The notes: generated from the sequence alone by a model not told the origin. 64,000 nucleotides of DNA from Reticulitermes speratus (GCA_021186555.1 JAJKFL010000237.1:1818558-1882557), one strand, 5' to 3'; positions 23,245 to 31,953 are shown, counted from the first letter of the stretch. Made by a program: numbers and translations.

Positions 23245-23547
23245 TCAGGGACGTAATAAATACGAGTGAAAGGGGGTACAAAGTGGCACTGTACGTCTAC
23301 TAACTACACGAAGCACAGTTATCCTTGAGAAACTATTAGTTCCACAGCTAGTCGAGAAATTCCCCGCGTTTCGTGAGAACAGAAAGTTCATTACCGTCTT
23401 CACAATAGCGTGCCTCTTGTCGATATCCTCAGCCAAATAAATCCACTCCACGCCCTCTGTCCGCACTCCGAGATTAATTTGAAGGCTATCCTCCAATACA
23501 TTCCTAAGTGTTGTAAGTTGTGTCTTTCGTTCAGGTTTCCCCATCAA
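23245..23547 (-). pseudogene. Non-LTR retrotransposon reverse-transcriptase tail (LINE fossil)
   Basis: An open frame of 100 codons on the minus strand contains GKPERKTQLTTLRNVLED, GVEWIYLAEDIDKRHAIV and VMNFLFSRNAGNFSTSC. The layout matches the C-terminus of many insect LINE polyproteins, where GKP-G-R--GRPR--WED is followed by GxDWI-LAQDRD-WRA-V and AVMNLRVP. Most conserved residues are altered (GRPRRRWED is now TTLRNVLED). Nothing upstream encodes the polymerase. It is an isolated, decayed 3' end. Confidence 0.6.
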
Positions 23548-23899
23548 AATTTTGTGTCTATTTCTCCTCTCCCCGTACGTGCTATATGCCCGACCATCAT
23601 ATGCTCCTTAATTTCATACCCTAATAACATCGGATGACAAGTGCAAATCATTTGTCGTTATGTAATTTTCTCCAGCCTTCTGTTACTGTCTACCCCTTAG
23701 ACCCAAACACACCCCTCAGCACAACATTTTATCACCCTCAGCCAATGTTCATCCCCCAGTGCTACAGACCAAATGTCACGTCAACATACATCAACGTGCA
23801 CAATTATAGCTTCTTTCACTGCACGTAGCTGCAGTCGCCACGGCGTCGTCGTGCATACAAAACACTAAACTGCCCTTTATGACACTTTTTCCTTTTTGC

Positions 23900-23990
23900 T
23901 TCCTGTCTGCAGTCCAAATACTTCCTGTCTGCAGTCCAAATACTCCCTGTCTGCAGTCCAAATACTTCCTGTCTGCAGTCCAAATACTCC
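23900..23990. repeat. 22-bp tandem repeat, 4 copies
   Basis: Four units of TTCCTGTCTGCAGTCCAAATAC or the CTCC variant. The core TGTCTGCAG is shared with the 27-bp array at 15381-16352, though the rest differs. Confidence 0.9.
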
Positions 23991-24105
23991 CCTCCACATT
24001 TTCAGTCCGTCTTCTTCCCTTAACAACAAAAATATCTTAAAATTTCGCACATACAAAAACACGTAAAGCTACTTTTCACACTGTTGACACCGTGCATCTT
24101 CGTCA

Positions 24106-24477
24106 TATTAAATTAAGTTATAGACCAACTGATGCACTTTTTAAAGCACTTCGCTAACCACGCGAAAACATTTCACATGCTTATAATACCACAATACCAA
24201 CAGCCAGCAGTTCTGCACTTCTAACATCTACAGTGTTTTTATAATTTTACAACTTTTTAACAAATCTTTTTACAAGATTTTAACATATGTTTTATAGTGC
24301 CAATGGAATATTTTAAACCATGTGATTGAAGTGACGTAGCTTTTAGCAAAAACCCCCTGACGATGATCCTAGGATCGAAACACGTGTAGGGGTACTATTT
24401 TAACATTTTTAATAAAGCTACTTAAAAGGTGCTTTAAAAAGTGCATCAGTTGGTCTATAACTTAATTTAATACGTAA
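24106..24477. mobile_element. Element with 44-bp inverted ends and one hammerhead motif (Penelope-type relic)
   Basis: The ends pair over about 44 bp without mismatch: TATTAAATTAAGTTATAGAC at the left, its complement at the right near 24477. Between them lies one intact hammerhead motif (24352-24393). Just outside, CGTAAAGCTAC and CACCGTGCAT recur on both sides (24060-24098 and 24473-24510) as diverged direct repeats. The layout of inverted ends plus ribozyme resembles the pseudo-LTR ends of Penelope-like elements. No reverse transcriptase or GIY-YIG domain is present. Confidence 0.6.
24352..24393 (+). ncRNA. Hammerhead ribozyme motif, type I minimal (HHR-1)
   Basis: Stem I ACCCC (24352-24356) pairs with GGGGT (24389-24393). 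The core CTGACGA is at 24357-24363, then one extra T. Stem II GATC-CTAG-GATC is at 24365-24376, then GAAA at 24377-24380. A two-pair stem III, AC-ACGT-GT, leads to the predicted cleavage base A at 24388, directly before stem I. All invariant core bases are present. The short stem III is the hallmark of the minimal hammerheads of Penelope-like elements, thought to act best as dimers. Confidence 0.75.
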
Positions 24478-24591
24478 AGCTACGTTATTCTATTTTCACC
24501 GTGCATTTTTCGAGTATAGACAATGTTTTTCACCAACTAAATGCACTTGTTATAAAAACACTAAAATATTCTAAAACTGTTTGATAAAAAG

Positions 24592-24633
24592 CCCCGACAT
24601 GTTTCGGCTCACCAATGAGCCATCCTCAGGGGG
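24592..24633 (-). ncRNA. Hammerhead ribozyme motif in left arm of P1 (HHR-2a)
   Basis: On the minus strand: stem I CCCC, core CUGAGGA, one extra U, stem II GGCUC/GAGCC, GAAA, stem III AC-AU-GU, cleavage base C of the classical GUC triplet, then GGGG closing stem I. This mirrors the copy at 24763-24804. Confidence 0.75.
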
Positions 24634-24762
24634 TCACAACTGTCTGTTCTCAAAACACGTACATATGTTAATCCTCTTGTAAGATTGGTGAGATAAGACG
24701 TTGACCGTATACCTCTACAGAGGATTAACATATGTACGTGTTTTGAGAACAGACAGTTGTGA

Positions 24763-24804
24763 CCCCCTGAGGATGGCTCATTGGTGAGCCGAAACATGTC
24801 GGGG
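24763..24804 (+). ncRNA. Hammerhead ribozyme motif in right arm of P1 (HHR-2b)
   Basis: Stem I CCCC (24763-24766) pairs with GGGG (24801-24804). Core CTGAGGA is 24767-24773, T 24774, stem II GGCTC/GAGCC 24775-24790, GAAA 24791-24794. Stem III is two pairs with an AT loop, and the GTC triplet ends at 24800, the predicted cleavage position. All invariant bases fit a type I minimal hammerhead. Confidence 0.77.
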
Positions 24805-24898
24805 CTTTTTATCAAACAGTTTTAGAATATTTTAGTGTTTTTATAACAAATGCATTTAGTTGGTGAAAAACATTGTCTATAGGTAAAGGTACAGTGCC

Positions 24899-26097
24899 GC
24901 TTATGGTAATGTGTAAGGCTTATGGTAACGTGTAAGGCTTATGGTAATGTGTAAGGCTTATGGTAATGTGTAAGGCTTATGGTAATGTGTAAGGCTTATG
25001 GTAACGTGTAAGGCTTATGGTAATGTGTAAGGCTTATGGTAATGTGTAAGGCTTATGGTAACGTGTAAGGTTTATGGTAACGTGTAAGGTTTATGGTAAC
25101 GTGTAAGGCTTATGGTAACGTGTAAGGCTTATGGTAATGTGTAAGGCTTATGGTAATGTGTAAGGCTTATGGTAATGTGTAAGGCTTATGGTAATGTGTA
25201 AGGCTTATGGTAACGTGTAAGGCTTATGGTAATGTGTAAGGCTTATGGTAATGTGTAAGGCTTATGGTAACGTGTAAGGCTTATGGTAACGTGTAAGGCT
25301 TATGGTAACGTGTAATGCTTATGGTAATGTGTAATGCTTATGGTAATGTGTAAGGCTTATGGTAACGTGTAAGGCTTATGGTAACGTGTAAGGCTTATGG
25401 TAATGTGTAAGGCTTATGGTAATGTGTAAGGCTTATGGTAATATGTAAGGCTTATGGTAATGTGTAAGGCTTATGGTAACGTGTAAGGTTTATGGTAATG
25501 TGTAAGGCTTATGGTAATGTGTAAGGCTTATGGTAATATGTAAGGCTTATGGTAATGTGTAAGGCTTATGATAACGTGTAAGGCTTATGGTAACGTGTAA
25601 GGCTTATGGTAACGTGTAAGGCTTATGGTAATGTGTAAGGCTTATGGTAATGTGTAAGGCTTATGGTAATATGTAAGGCTTATGGTAATGTGTAAGGCTT
25701 ATGGTAACGTGTAAGGCTTATGGTAATGTGTAAGGCTTATGGTAATGTGTAAGGCTTATGGTAACGTGTAAGGTTTATGGTAACGTGTAAGGTTTATGGT
25801 AACGTGTAAGGCTTATGGTAACGTGTAAGGCTTATGGTAATGTGTAAGGCTTATGGTAATGTGTAAGGATTATGGTAACGTGTAAGGCTTATGGTAATGT
25901 GTAAGGCTTATGGTAATGTGTAAGGCTTATGGTAACGTGTAAGGCTTATGGTAACGTGTAAGGCTTATGGTAACGTGTAAGGCTTATGGTAACGTGTAAT
26001 GCTTATGGTAATGTGTAAGGCTTATGGTAATATGTAAGGCTTATGGTAACGTGTAAGGCTTATGGTAATGTGTAAGGCTTATGGTAATGTGTAAGGC
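24899..26097. repeat. 19-bp minisatellite, about 63 copies
   Basis: The unit is GGCTTATGGTAATGTGTAA with TAATG/TAACG alternation and rarer GGTTT, ATATG and AATGC variants. Unit length is strictly 19. The variants come in mixed runs, so there is some higher-order copying. It ends about 370 bp upstream of the cuticle gene 1 TATA box. Confidence 0.97.
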
Positions 26098-26471
26098 ATC
26101 AGATAACATGCGGGTAAACATAATGTAATGTACTGAGAGATAGCGAGCAATTTGATCTGTGCTGAATTGCCTTCTGAATATAATGCTGACATCTGAACTG
26201 TCACTTTGCTGACAGTTCAGCACTAAGTGCATCTGTCCAGTACGTCAGCACGTGACCTTCACGTTCAGTCACTTCAGTCTCCCTGCCGTCAGCACGTTGC
26301 ACACAACTTGTGCCAACGCTCTAATTTAAATGAGCACGTCGCCTAGCAACTCGTTCCCACAGTTAAGACATTAATATCCCCACTACCGGATTTTATCTCC
26401 TGTCACCTCAACCTGTTAAATGGTGTCGCGCGACGTGGCTGCTGCCTCCCCAAGGTTCAGTTGCTACTGTG
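26098..26471 (+). promoter_or_regulatory. Upstream region of cuticle gene 1
   Basis: This unique stretch separates the 19-bp array from the TATA box. It holds a CACGTG E-box at 26249-26254, directly overlapping TGACCTTCA, which resembles a nuclear-receptor half site (FTZ-F1/EcR type). Cuticle genes are commonly driven by the ecdysone cascade through such sites, so this is a plausible but unproven element. Confidence 0.4.
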
Positions 26472-26478
26472 TATAAAA
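26472..26478 (+). promoter_or_regulatory. TATA box of cuticle gene 1
   Basis: TATAAAA lies 66 bp upstream of the ATG. Transcription would begin about 30 bp downstream, near 26502-26505 (CATCAAACAC), giving a 5' leader of about 35 bases. Strong TATA boxes and short leaders are typical of insect cuticle genes. Confidence 0.8.
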
Positions 26479-26537
26479 GCTTTGCTCAGGCAAACACAAG
26501 CATCAAACACACTTCGGTTCAACCCTAAGAAAGCACA

Positions 26538-26546
26538 ATGTACAAG
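26538..26546 (+). CDS. Cuticle protein gene 1, coding exon 1 (three codons, MYK)
   Basis: ATG TAC AAG is followed at once by the donor GTAAGA (26547). The start has A at -3. Joined in phase 0 to exon 2 at 31400 it gives MYKFLILAALVAAANAG, a standard cuticle-protein signal peptide. An intron after only a few codons of the signal peptide is the usual structure of insect cuticle genes. The TATA box 66 bp upstream supports this start. Confidence 0.88.
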
Positions 26547-26694
26547 GTAAGATATAGTAGCAATAGTTCCTAACTAGTAACAAGTCCTTTTAAATGTTAA
26601 AGCGACACGCTTAGCTTCCCTTTACACAAAGAAGCCATGCACTGATGCACAGTTGTGTATTGTAGCCACTGACAGATACATAAAAACACGTAAA

Positions 26695-27275
26695 TACAGG
26701 GTGATTCAGGAGGAACGGTCAATACTTTGGGAGGTGATAATGTCGGAAATTGTGAGAAAAAAAGTTAATATTAACATTTGTCTAATTCTGAATGGTTACC
26801 GAGATAGAACTGTCTGAGTCTCCAGATCTAACACCGTTAGATTTTTGTTTGTGCGGTTGGACGAAGAGCGAAGTGTACAAAACAAAGGTGGACACACAGA
26901 CGAATTGCTGGCTGGCATTTTGTGTGTTGCTGTCTGCATAAAGATACGTGAAGATCAACTGAGACGAACAGCACGCGATCTTAGCACTGAGGTTGACGGC
27001 GGGATTTTGGAACGTTTGTTGTGAACTGTAACAGATTTGTTATTTCTGTGTAACAAATATCACATTTAAACTTTAAATTAGAACTGAAATTAAATTAATA
27101 GTAAGTAATTTCTCCCTCTTTATTACCATTCACAATGCTTTTGTATTTGCAAATTCAAACAGCTGTATCTCCGTAACCGTTCAGAATTAGTCACTCGTTC
27201 ATGTGAACTTTTTTCGCAAAATACCGATGCTATAACGTCCCAAACTATTTACCTTTCCTCCTGAATCACCCTGTA
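26695..27275 (+). mobile_element. IS630/Tc1-mariner-type element with transposase fossil and TA duplication
   Basis: The element spans 26697-27273 and is flanked by TA on both sides. The ends CAGGGTGATTCAGGAGGA and the complement of TCCTCCTGAATCACCCTG are inverted repeats, continuing with two or three mismatches. Inside, ESPDLTPLDFCLCGWTKSEV is the region of the last catalytic D in insect DDD transposases of this type (usually SPDLTPLDFFLWG). It is followed by KVDTQT and a stop. The first two catalytic D motifs are gone. The element is dead and lies in cuticle gene 1 intron 1. Confidence 0.8.
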
Positions 27276-27289
27276 TATTCTGTAGGCAG

Positions 27290-27352
27290 AACTTAGACTT
27301 TTGAATGTTAAACTTGGTAGAACCAAAGGTAACCAGTGGGCTTTAACTCAGT
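27290..27352 (+). repeat. Diverged copy of dispersed element E1
   Basis: Aligns with 28278-28369 and 46045-46135 through GGCAGAAC, TTGAATGTTAAAC, GTAACCA and GGGCTTTA, with numerous substitutions. It lies 15 bp past the mariner-type element in cuticle intron 1. Confidence 0.55.
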
Positions 27353-27713
27353 CAACAACAAAAGGCCCAAAGCCCCGCCCCAAGAATGTTAGTTTAATAC
27401 TGACCCCAATGAAACTAGTTTGTGTCGGCTGCCGCTAGTGTCGCAACGAACTGCCAGGGTGGAGTGGGTCAGTCACATAGCTGTGACGGGCAGGGCTTGT
27501 GCTAACGGCATGTCGATATGAGGAAACACAGGCACAGCATTGGCTCATATCTGCTGTGCCCCAGCCCACAATGGTCGTGCTATAATCGAATACTTCCAAA
27601 GATTATTTACTTATTGTGTATCAGTTGCAGACGTCATAATAGTAGTACATACAGATAGCCAATAAATCGCTTGAAAATGCCTCAAACTTAAGCATTTGGA
27701 ACGACAATAACAA

Positions 27714-28260
27714 ACAACAAGACAGGCAATATACATATAAAGTAATATTGAGGTGCGTTCGCGTAACCACTGTTGCCGTGGAAAAGCAGTAAGTATTACA
27801 TATTCTGAGTGTGTGTCTGCAGCCTTAGTTATCCAGCATCCAAAGCGCATGCGCCGTATTATATTGTCATCTGTGGCCTGTCTGGCGCTACCACATTTTT
27901 CCACATTATCTCATAAATGGCACGATTTTCGGAAAAAAGTTATTGAACATAAAATGTGTGTTTTGAATTTCTCTACAACTTTTGTCTGAAACATTTCTTG
28001 TTCTAAGAAGAATTCAGTGAGATATTATCATAAATGTACATAGGTCTTCATGTAAAGTACCGTTATTTTTGTCAGATTTTGATGAAACTTGAATTTTCTC
28101 TACAAATTTTCGAAAAATATTCTAATATAAAATTTCATAAAAATCCGTCCAGTGGGAGCCGAGTTGTTCCACGCGGACGGACAGACGGACAGAAGGACAG
28201 ATATGACGAAGCTAAAATCGCTTTTCGTAATTTTGCGAACGCGCCTACAAAACCAATTAC
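27714..28260. repeat. Dispersed element copy B (uninterrupted)
   Basis: Matches 9685-10621 without the 389-bp insertion there. The 3' part contains ATTTCATAAAAATCCGTCC and a repeated GACGGACAGA motif. No protein is recognised. It lies in cuticle gene 1 intron 1 and is directly followed by a copy of E1. Confidence 0.75.
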
Positions 28261-28277
28261 TTAATGTTCTATAGGGA

Positions 28278-28369
28278 AACAAAACACATAAATACACTGT
28301 GTGGGGAGAACGTAGAATTTGTGAATGTTAAACATGGTGGTACGTATAGTAACCATTGGGCTTTAAAGT
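28278..28369 (+). repeat. Dispersed element E1 fragment
   Basis: Nearly identical to 46045-46135: CACATAAATACACTGTGTGG, GTAGAATTTGTGAATGTTAA and GTAACCATTGGGCTTTA are shared. One frame reads VEFVNVKHGGTYSNHWAL, a phrase I recall from many predicted insect proteins that are really repeats. The 5' half of this element is what expanded into the 114-bp array at 44017-46065. Confidence 0.7.
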
Positions 28370-28618
28370 GTTAATCCTTGTTACCAAACACTTCTAACAC
28401 TGCACTGTGAGACCAACCCAACATGCGGTTTAGTTGATAAATGTCTCAAATGGAGCAAAGAGGAAACAATAAAGTTGCAGGATAAATTGGTGTTAGCTGA
28501 GCTGACTTCTTGTCTAAACTTCGCTTTATATTCATCGTGCATCTTTTTATAATTGATTATTTGTACCAACAAATGCACTAAGACAGTTTTTTTCACTATT
28601 TTCTTTATTATTACGATG

Positions 28619-28661
28619 CCCCAATACGCATTTCGGCAGTTATTCTGCCATCATCAGGGGG
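28619..28661 (-). ncRNA. Hammerhead ribozyme motif in left arm of P2 (HHR-3a)
   Basis: On the minus strand: stem I CCCC, core CUGAUGA, extra U, stem II GGCAG/CUGCC with AAUAA loop, GAAA, stem III AU-GCGU-AU, cleavage base U, then GGGG. This matches the right-arm copy, with one stem II base different (GGCAG here, GGUAG there), and both pair. Confidence 0.73.
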
Positions 28662-28936
28662 TATTTTAAGTGAGTTTTTACATAGACCAATTTTTTGGTT
28701 ACGTCATAACAGTGAGTCAGTATTTGTTACCACATCGTATAAAATTTTGTAAAATTAGTGGTATTGTTAAGCTGCTAAAAGTTATTAAATTTTTATAATT
28801 AAAAAAAAATGTAATAACTTTTAGCAGCTTAACAATATCACTAATTTTACAAATTTTATACGATGTGGTAACAAATACTGACTCACTGTTATGACGTAAC
28901 CAAAGAATTGGTCTATGTAAAAACTCACTTAAAATA

Positions 28937-28979
28937 CCCCCTGATGATGGTAGAATAACTGCCGAAATGCGTATTGGGG
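28937..28979 (+). ncRNA. Hammerhead ribozyme motif in right arm of P2 (HHR-3b)
   Basis: Stem I CCCC 28937-28940 pairs with GGGG 28976-28979. Core CTGATGA is 28941-28947, T 28948, stem II GGTAG/CTGCC (one G-T pair) 28949-28963, GAAA 28964-28967. Stem III is AT-GCGT-AT; the predicted cleavage base is T 28975. The C-G pair usual in stem III is replaced by a compensating U-A pair. It is in sense orientation to the cuticle pre-mRNA. Confidence 0.73.
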
Positions 28980-29099
28980 CATCGTAATAATAAAGAAAAC
29001 AGTGAAAAAACTGTCTTAGTGCATTTGTTGGTACAAATAATTCAATTCTTGTCTAAAGTTTATGTTCTTCCGAGATGTGATGCCACGTTGTTTGACAAC

Positions 29100-29160
29100 T
29101 TGTTACCAACATTTCGGAGGAAATTTCTGCCCCCATCTTCAGGTGACTGAAGAAAGATTT
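29100..29160 (-). repeat. Hammerhead-like dispersed repeat
   Basis: The minus strand reads CACCTGAAGATGGGGGCAG, loop, CCTCCGAAATGTTGG. CUGAAGA, a five-pair stem (GGGGG/CCUCC with one G-U) and GAAA are in order. Stem I and the cleavage site do not form convincingly. It is related to the copy near 16600-16642. Confidence 0.45.
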
Positions 29161-29659
29161 TTCTCAGACAAATCTGAAGGACTAAATTAAATTAAATTAC
29201 AAACACGTTGTCATACACCACGAGACTCTTAACACTCATCAGAAACTCACGCATTCCGAAGGTTAAGCTTACTTATATAATTCAGTTTCTTACTTAATTT
29301 TTTGCTATTAATTTATGTGACGTTTCACAAACTCCAACGTGTTGTTGCATCATACACAATTGCTGATAAATGAAAGTTTTATTTTATCCTACCAACGGTA
29401 CTAGTTTGGGATTTTCTCCATGAATCTGGTTTCTTTACAATTACGTAAATGACTTTTGGATTTGTTGCTCCTAAAACAATATTTTTTCCTACTTATAAAC
29501 TTAGTTCCAGCTGGCAAAAACATGAATTTTGGGAGACTGCTTTGTAGTAGAAAATAATTCCGTACGTTTTAGAAATAAAAAATACAACCCTCCAAATCTT
29601 CCGCTAAATTATAAACACCCTGTATTATTCTAATGCGCAAAACCTGCATATCCATTATC

Positions 29660-29880
29660 GTCATAATTCGACAGAGCATCGCCGTGCCGTGTCTCACGCG
29701 GTCATCCCCATCGCCGTGCCGTGTCTTACGCCGTCATCCCCATAGCTCGGTTTCAGTCTCAAGTCAGTCGTTATGGGACTTACAGTGGACAGAGTGGCCA
29801 AGGGACAGGGTTTTGTCCCAGTACTTCAGTTTCCCGCTGTCAGTATCATATTTATTCAACCTTAGCAACTAACAGCGTCA
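29660..29880 (+). repeat. tRNA-derived SINE, family S3
   Basis: Shares the ordered blocks GTGGACAGAGTGGCCAAGGG, GTCCCAGTACTTCAG and CGCTGTCAGTATC with 14697-14870. The head shows a local duplication of GTCATCCCCATCGCCGTGCC-like sequence (about 29681-29745). It lies in cuticle gene 1 intron 1. Confidence 0.6.
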
Positions 29881-30234
29881 TTAAATAACACACGTAAATA
29901 AGAAGAGGTATTTTGATTTTCGGCCACACCATTGCCTAGGATGACTGTGAACTACCATGGTCCTGTGAAGTCCAAGCACGACAGTTGCGCACTCTCGTGT
30001 TCATTGTATAAACCACTTTATGGCTGCGTTTCAAGCTAAGTTCAGTATCAAACTGCAGCCCACGAAGCAACGCAAGATTGCCGTTAAAGCCCAGCGGTGC
30101 CTACGGAGTGGCTCAAAGTCACTTGACAGTGTAGGCAACATGTCAAACATCGAGTGTCAAATGACAGTCTGTACCCGTAGCGATAAGGTTAACAATAAAC
30201 GTCCGTGCAGTTGCCCACACAGTGTATTTATGTT

Positions 30235-30470
30235 TGAGCGGAGGTAGCTCAGACAGTGTAGTGACTAGGCTGTGGACTGGATTTTTCAGGTTTCAACTCC
30301 TAGCAGAGGCAAGGTATTTGTGTCTTCAAAACGTCCATACAGACTCTGGGACCAAGCAGTATATTATACAACCGGTAATAGAGGTCTTTGCCTGGGTAAC
30401 AGCAGCTGGGGCGTGAAGCTCACAACTCACATTCATTTAGTGAAGGGAAAGTTCAACCCAGAATAGGCTA
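30235..30470 (+). repeat. tRNA-derived SINE, family S4
   Basis: A box TAGCTCAGACAGTG (30245) and B box GGTTTCAACTCCT (30290-30302) at tRNA spacing are followed by GCAGAGGCAAGGTATTTGTG and a body with GGGGCGTGAAGCTCAC. The inverted copy at 16786-17000 shares the body. It lies in cuticle gene 1 intron 1, sense orientation. Confidence 0.7.
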
Positions 30471-30815
30471 TGAAGGCTCACAGTGGAGTAGAAGTATAAA
30501 GCTTCTCATCTCTTCTCTTCTCCGCTCTTATCTTCTCTTCTCTCCTACTCCCCGGACCGTCCAGCCCGTAGCAACTCGACGTCCGTCTAAGTAAGACTAA
30601 AGCAACACACTACACGACTTTTGGTCTAGACAGGAACACTTTGCCTCTAGCAGGTCATATCCATGATGAACTGTTGGTGCTTCCTTACACAACACAAACC
30701 GACGGTCTATCTAACGGAGGCAAACACTGTCCTTTGTGAGGTTCGAACTCAGTCGTCATTCAAAATGCCCAGTAATGTTTGTCTTCGAAGGTTCAAACCC
30801 GCAGCAAACCCAAAC

Positions 30816-31377
30816 ACACACACCAAGACGCAGCAATAACACATCGACACACACCAAGACGCAGCAATAACACATCTACACACACCAAGACGCAGCAATA
30901 ACACATCGACACACACCAAGACGCAGCAATAACACATCGACACACACCAAGACGCAGCAATAACACATCGACACACACCAAGACGCAGCAATAACACATC
31001 GACACACACCAAGACGCAGCAATAACACATCGACGCACACCAAGACGCAGCAATAACACATCGACACACACCAAGACGCAGCAATAGCACATCGACACAC
31101 ACCAAGACGCAGCAATAACACATCGACACACACCAAGACGCAACAATAACACATCGACACACACCAAGACGCAGCAATAACACATCGACACACACCAAGA
31201 CGCAGCAATAACACATCGACACACACCAAGACGCAGCAATAACACATCGACACACACCAAGACGCAGCAATAACACATCGACACACACCAAGACGCAACA
31301 ATAACACATCGACACACACCAAGACGCAGCAATAACACATCGACACACACCAAGACGCAGCAATAACACATCGACAC
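30816..31377. repeat. 31-bp minisatellite abutting the splice acceptor, 18 copies
   Basis: The unit is CACCAAGACGCAGCAATAAC followed by ACATCGACACA, with strict 31-bp spacing. It fills the last 580 bp of cuticle gene 1 intron 1 and stops 22 bp before the AG acceptor. The zone where a branch point normally lies is therefore made of repeat units, each offering an AATAACA word. Reverse-strand frames of 160-260 codons here are by-products. Confidence 0.96.
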
Positions 31378-31399
31378 AACTCGCTTTCTTGTTTTTCAG

Positions 31400-31828
31400 T
31401 TTCTGATCCTCGCCGCCCTCGTGGCCGCCGCCAACGCCGGTATTATCGGGGCTCCCGCCGTGAGCTATGCTGCCGCCCCCGCCCTCAGTTATGCCGCCCC
31501 CGCCCTCAGTTACGCCGCCCCCGCCATCACCTCCCAGCACTCCAACATCCTGAGGAGCTACGGCAACCTCGGACAGGTGTCCACGTACTCCAAGACCATC
31601 GACACTCCGTACTCCAGCGTCAGCAAGTCCGACGTCAGAGTCAGCAATGACGCTCTCGCCTACCCTGCCGCCCCCGCATTAGCTTACCACGCCGCCCCCG
31701 CACTAGCTTATCGCGCCTCTCCCGCCGTCGCTGCCGCCCCCGGTCTGCTGGGAGTAGCTTACTCTGCCGCCCCAGCCGCTGCTCACATCTCGTACAGCAA
31801 CCCGTACGGCGTCAGCTACGCCTACTGA
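31400..31828 (+). CDS. Cuticle protein gene 1, coding exon 2
   Basis: After the acceptor (GTTTTTCAG, 31391-31399) the exon encodes FLILAALVAAANAG and a total mature chain of about 129 residues; the whole protein is 145. It is secreted and structural. Ala/Pro-rich SYAAAPALSYAAPA repeats come first. A central block follows, with SQHSNILRSYGNLG, STYSKTIDTPYSSVSKSDVR and NDALAYP, which resembles the Retinin_C-like domain of insect cuticle proteins. AYHAAP repeats and a SYAY end close it. Codons are strongly GCC/CCC biased and GC-rich against an AT-rich background. The first two thirds are almost identical to gene 2 at 62939. Confidence 0.92.
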   Translation, partial: FLILAALVAAANAGIIGAPAVSYAAAPALSYAAPALSYAAPAITSQHSNILRSYGNLGQVSTYSKTIDTPYSSVSKSDVRVSNDALAYPAAPALAYHAAPALAYRASPAVAAAPGLLGVAYSAAPAAAHISYSNPYGVSYAY

Positions 31829-31947
31829 ACGCTCTGCTGACTGTTTGTATTGCTGTCTGGCACCTTCAACCGAACACACAAGTAGTTTGTGCTTTATCAC
31901 TTTCTTGCTGTCAAGATGACAGTCATGTAATTATTTATTACAAAACC

Positions 31948-31953
31948 AATAAA
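31948..31953 (+). terminator. PolyA signal of cuticle gene 1
   Basis: AATAAA lies 120 bp after the TGA stop at 31826-31828. Cleavage would fall near 31965-31975, before the start of the 18-bp array at 32077. Confidence 0.8.

Larger units (their letters stand above)
24515..24881. mobile_element. 367-bp palindrome with two opposed hammerheads (P1)
   Basis: Arms of about 160 bp (24515-24677 and 24721-24881) are near-perfect inverted copies around an unpaired centre of about 40 bp. The outer ends are TATAGACAATGTTTTTCACC and its complement. Each arm carries a complete hammerhead, so both strands contain one. A transcript through it would form a long hairpin. The element sits directly left of the 19-bp array and about 1.6 kb upstream of the cuticle gene 1 promoter. 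Confidence 0.85.
28535..29046. mobile_element. About 490-bp palindrome with two opposed hammerheads (P2), in cuticle intron 1
   Basis: Two arms of about 240 bp meet near 28798 with almost no spacer. Matching ends are ATTTGTACCAACAAATGCAC at the left (about 28558) and its complement at the right (about 29037). Each arm holds an intact hammerhead. The 12-base word TTCTTGTCTAAA stands at 28508-28519 and 29047-29058 and may be the target duplication. No protein is encoded. The intron transcript would contain a very long, nearly perfect hairpin. Confidence 0.85.
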
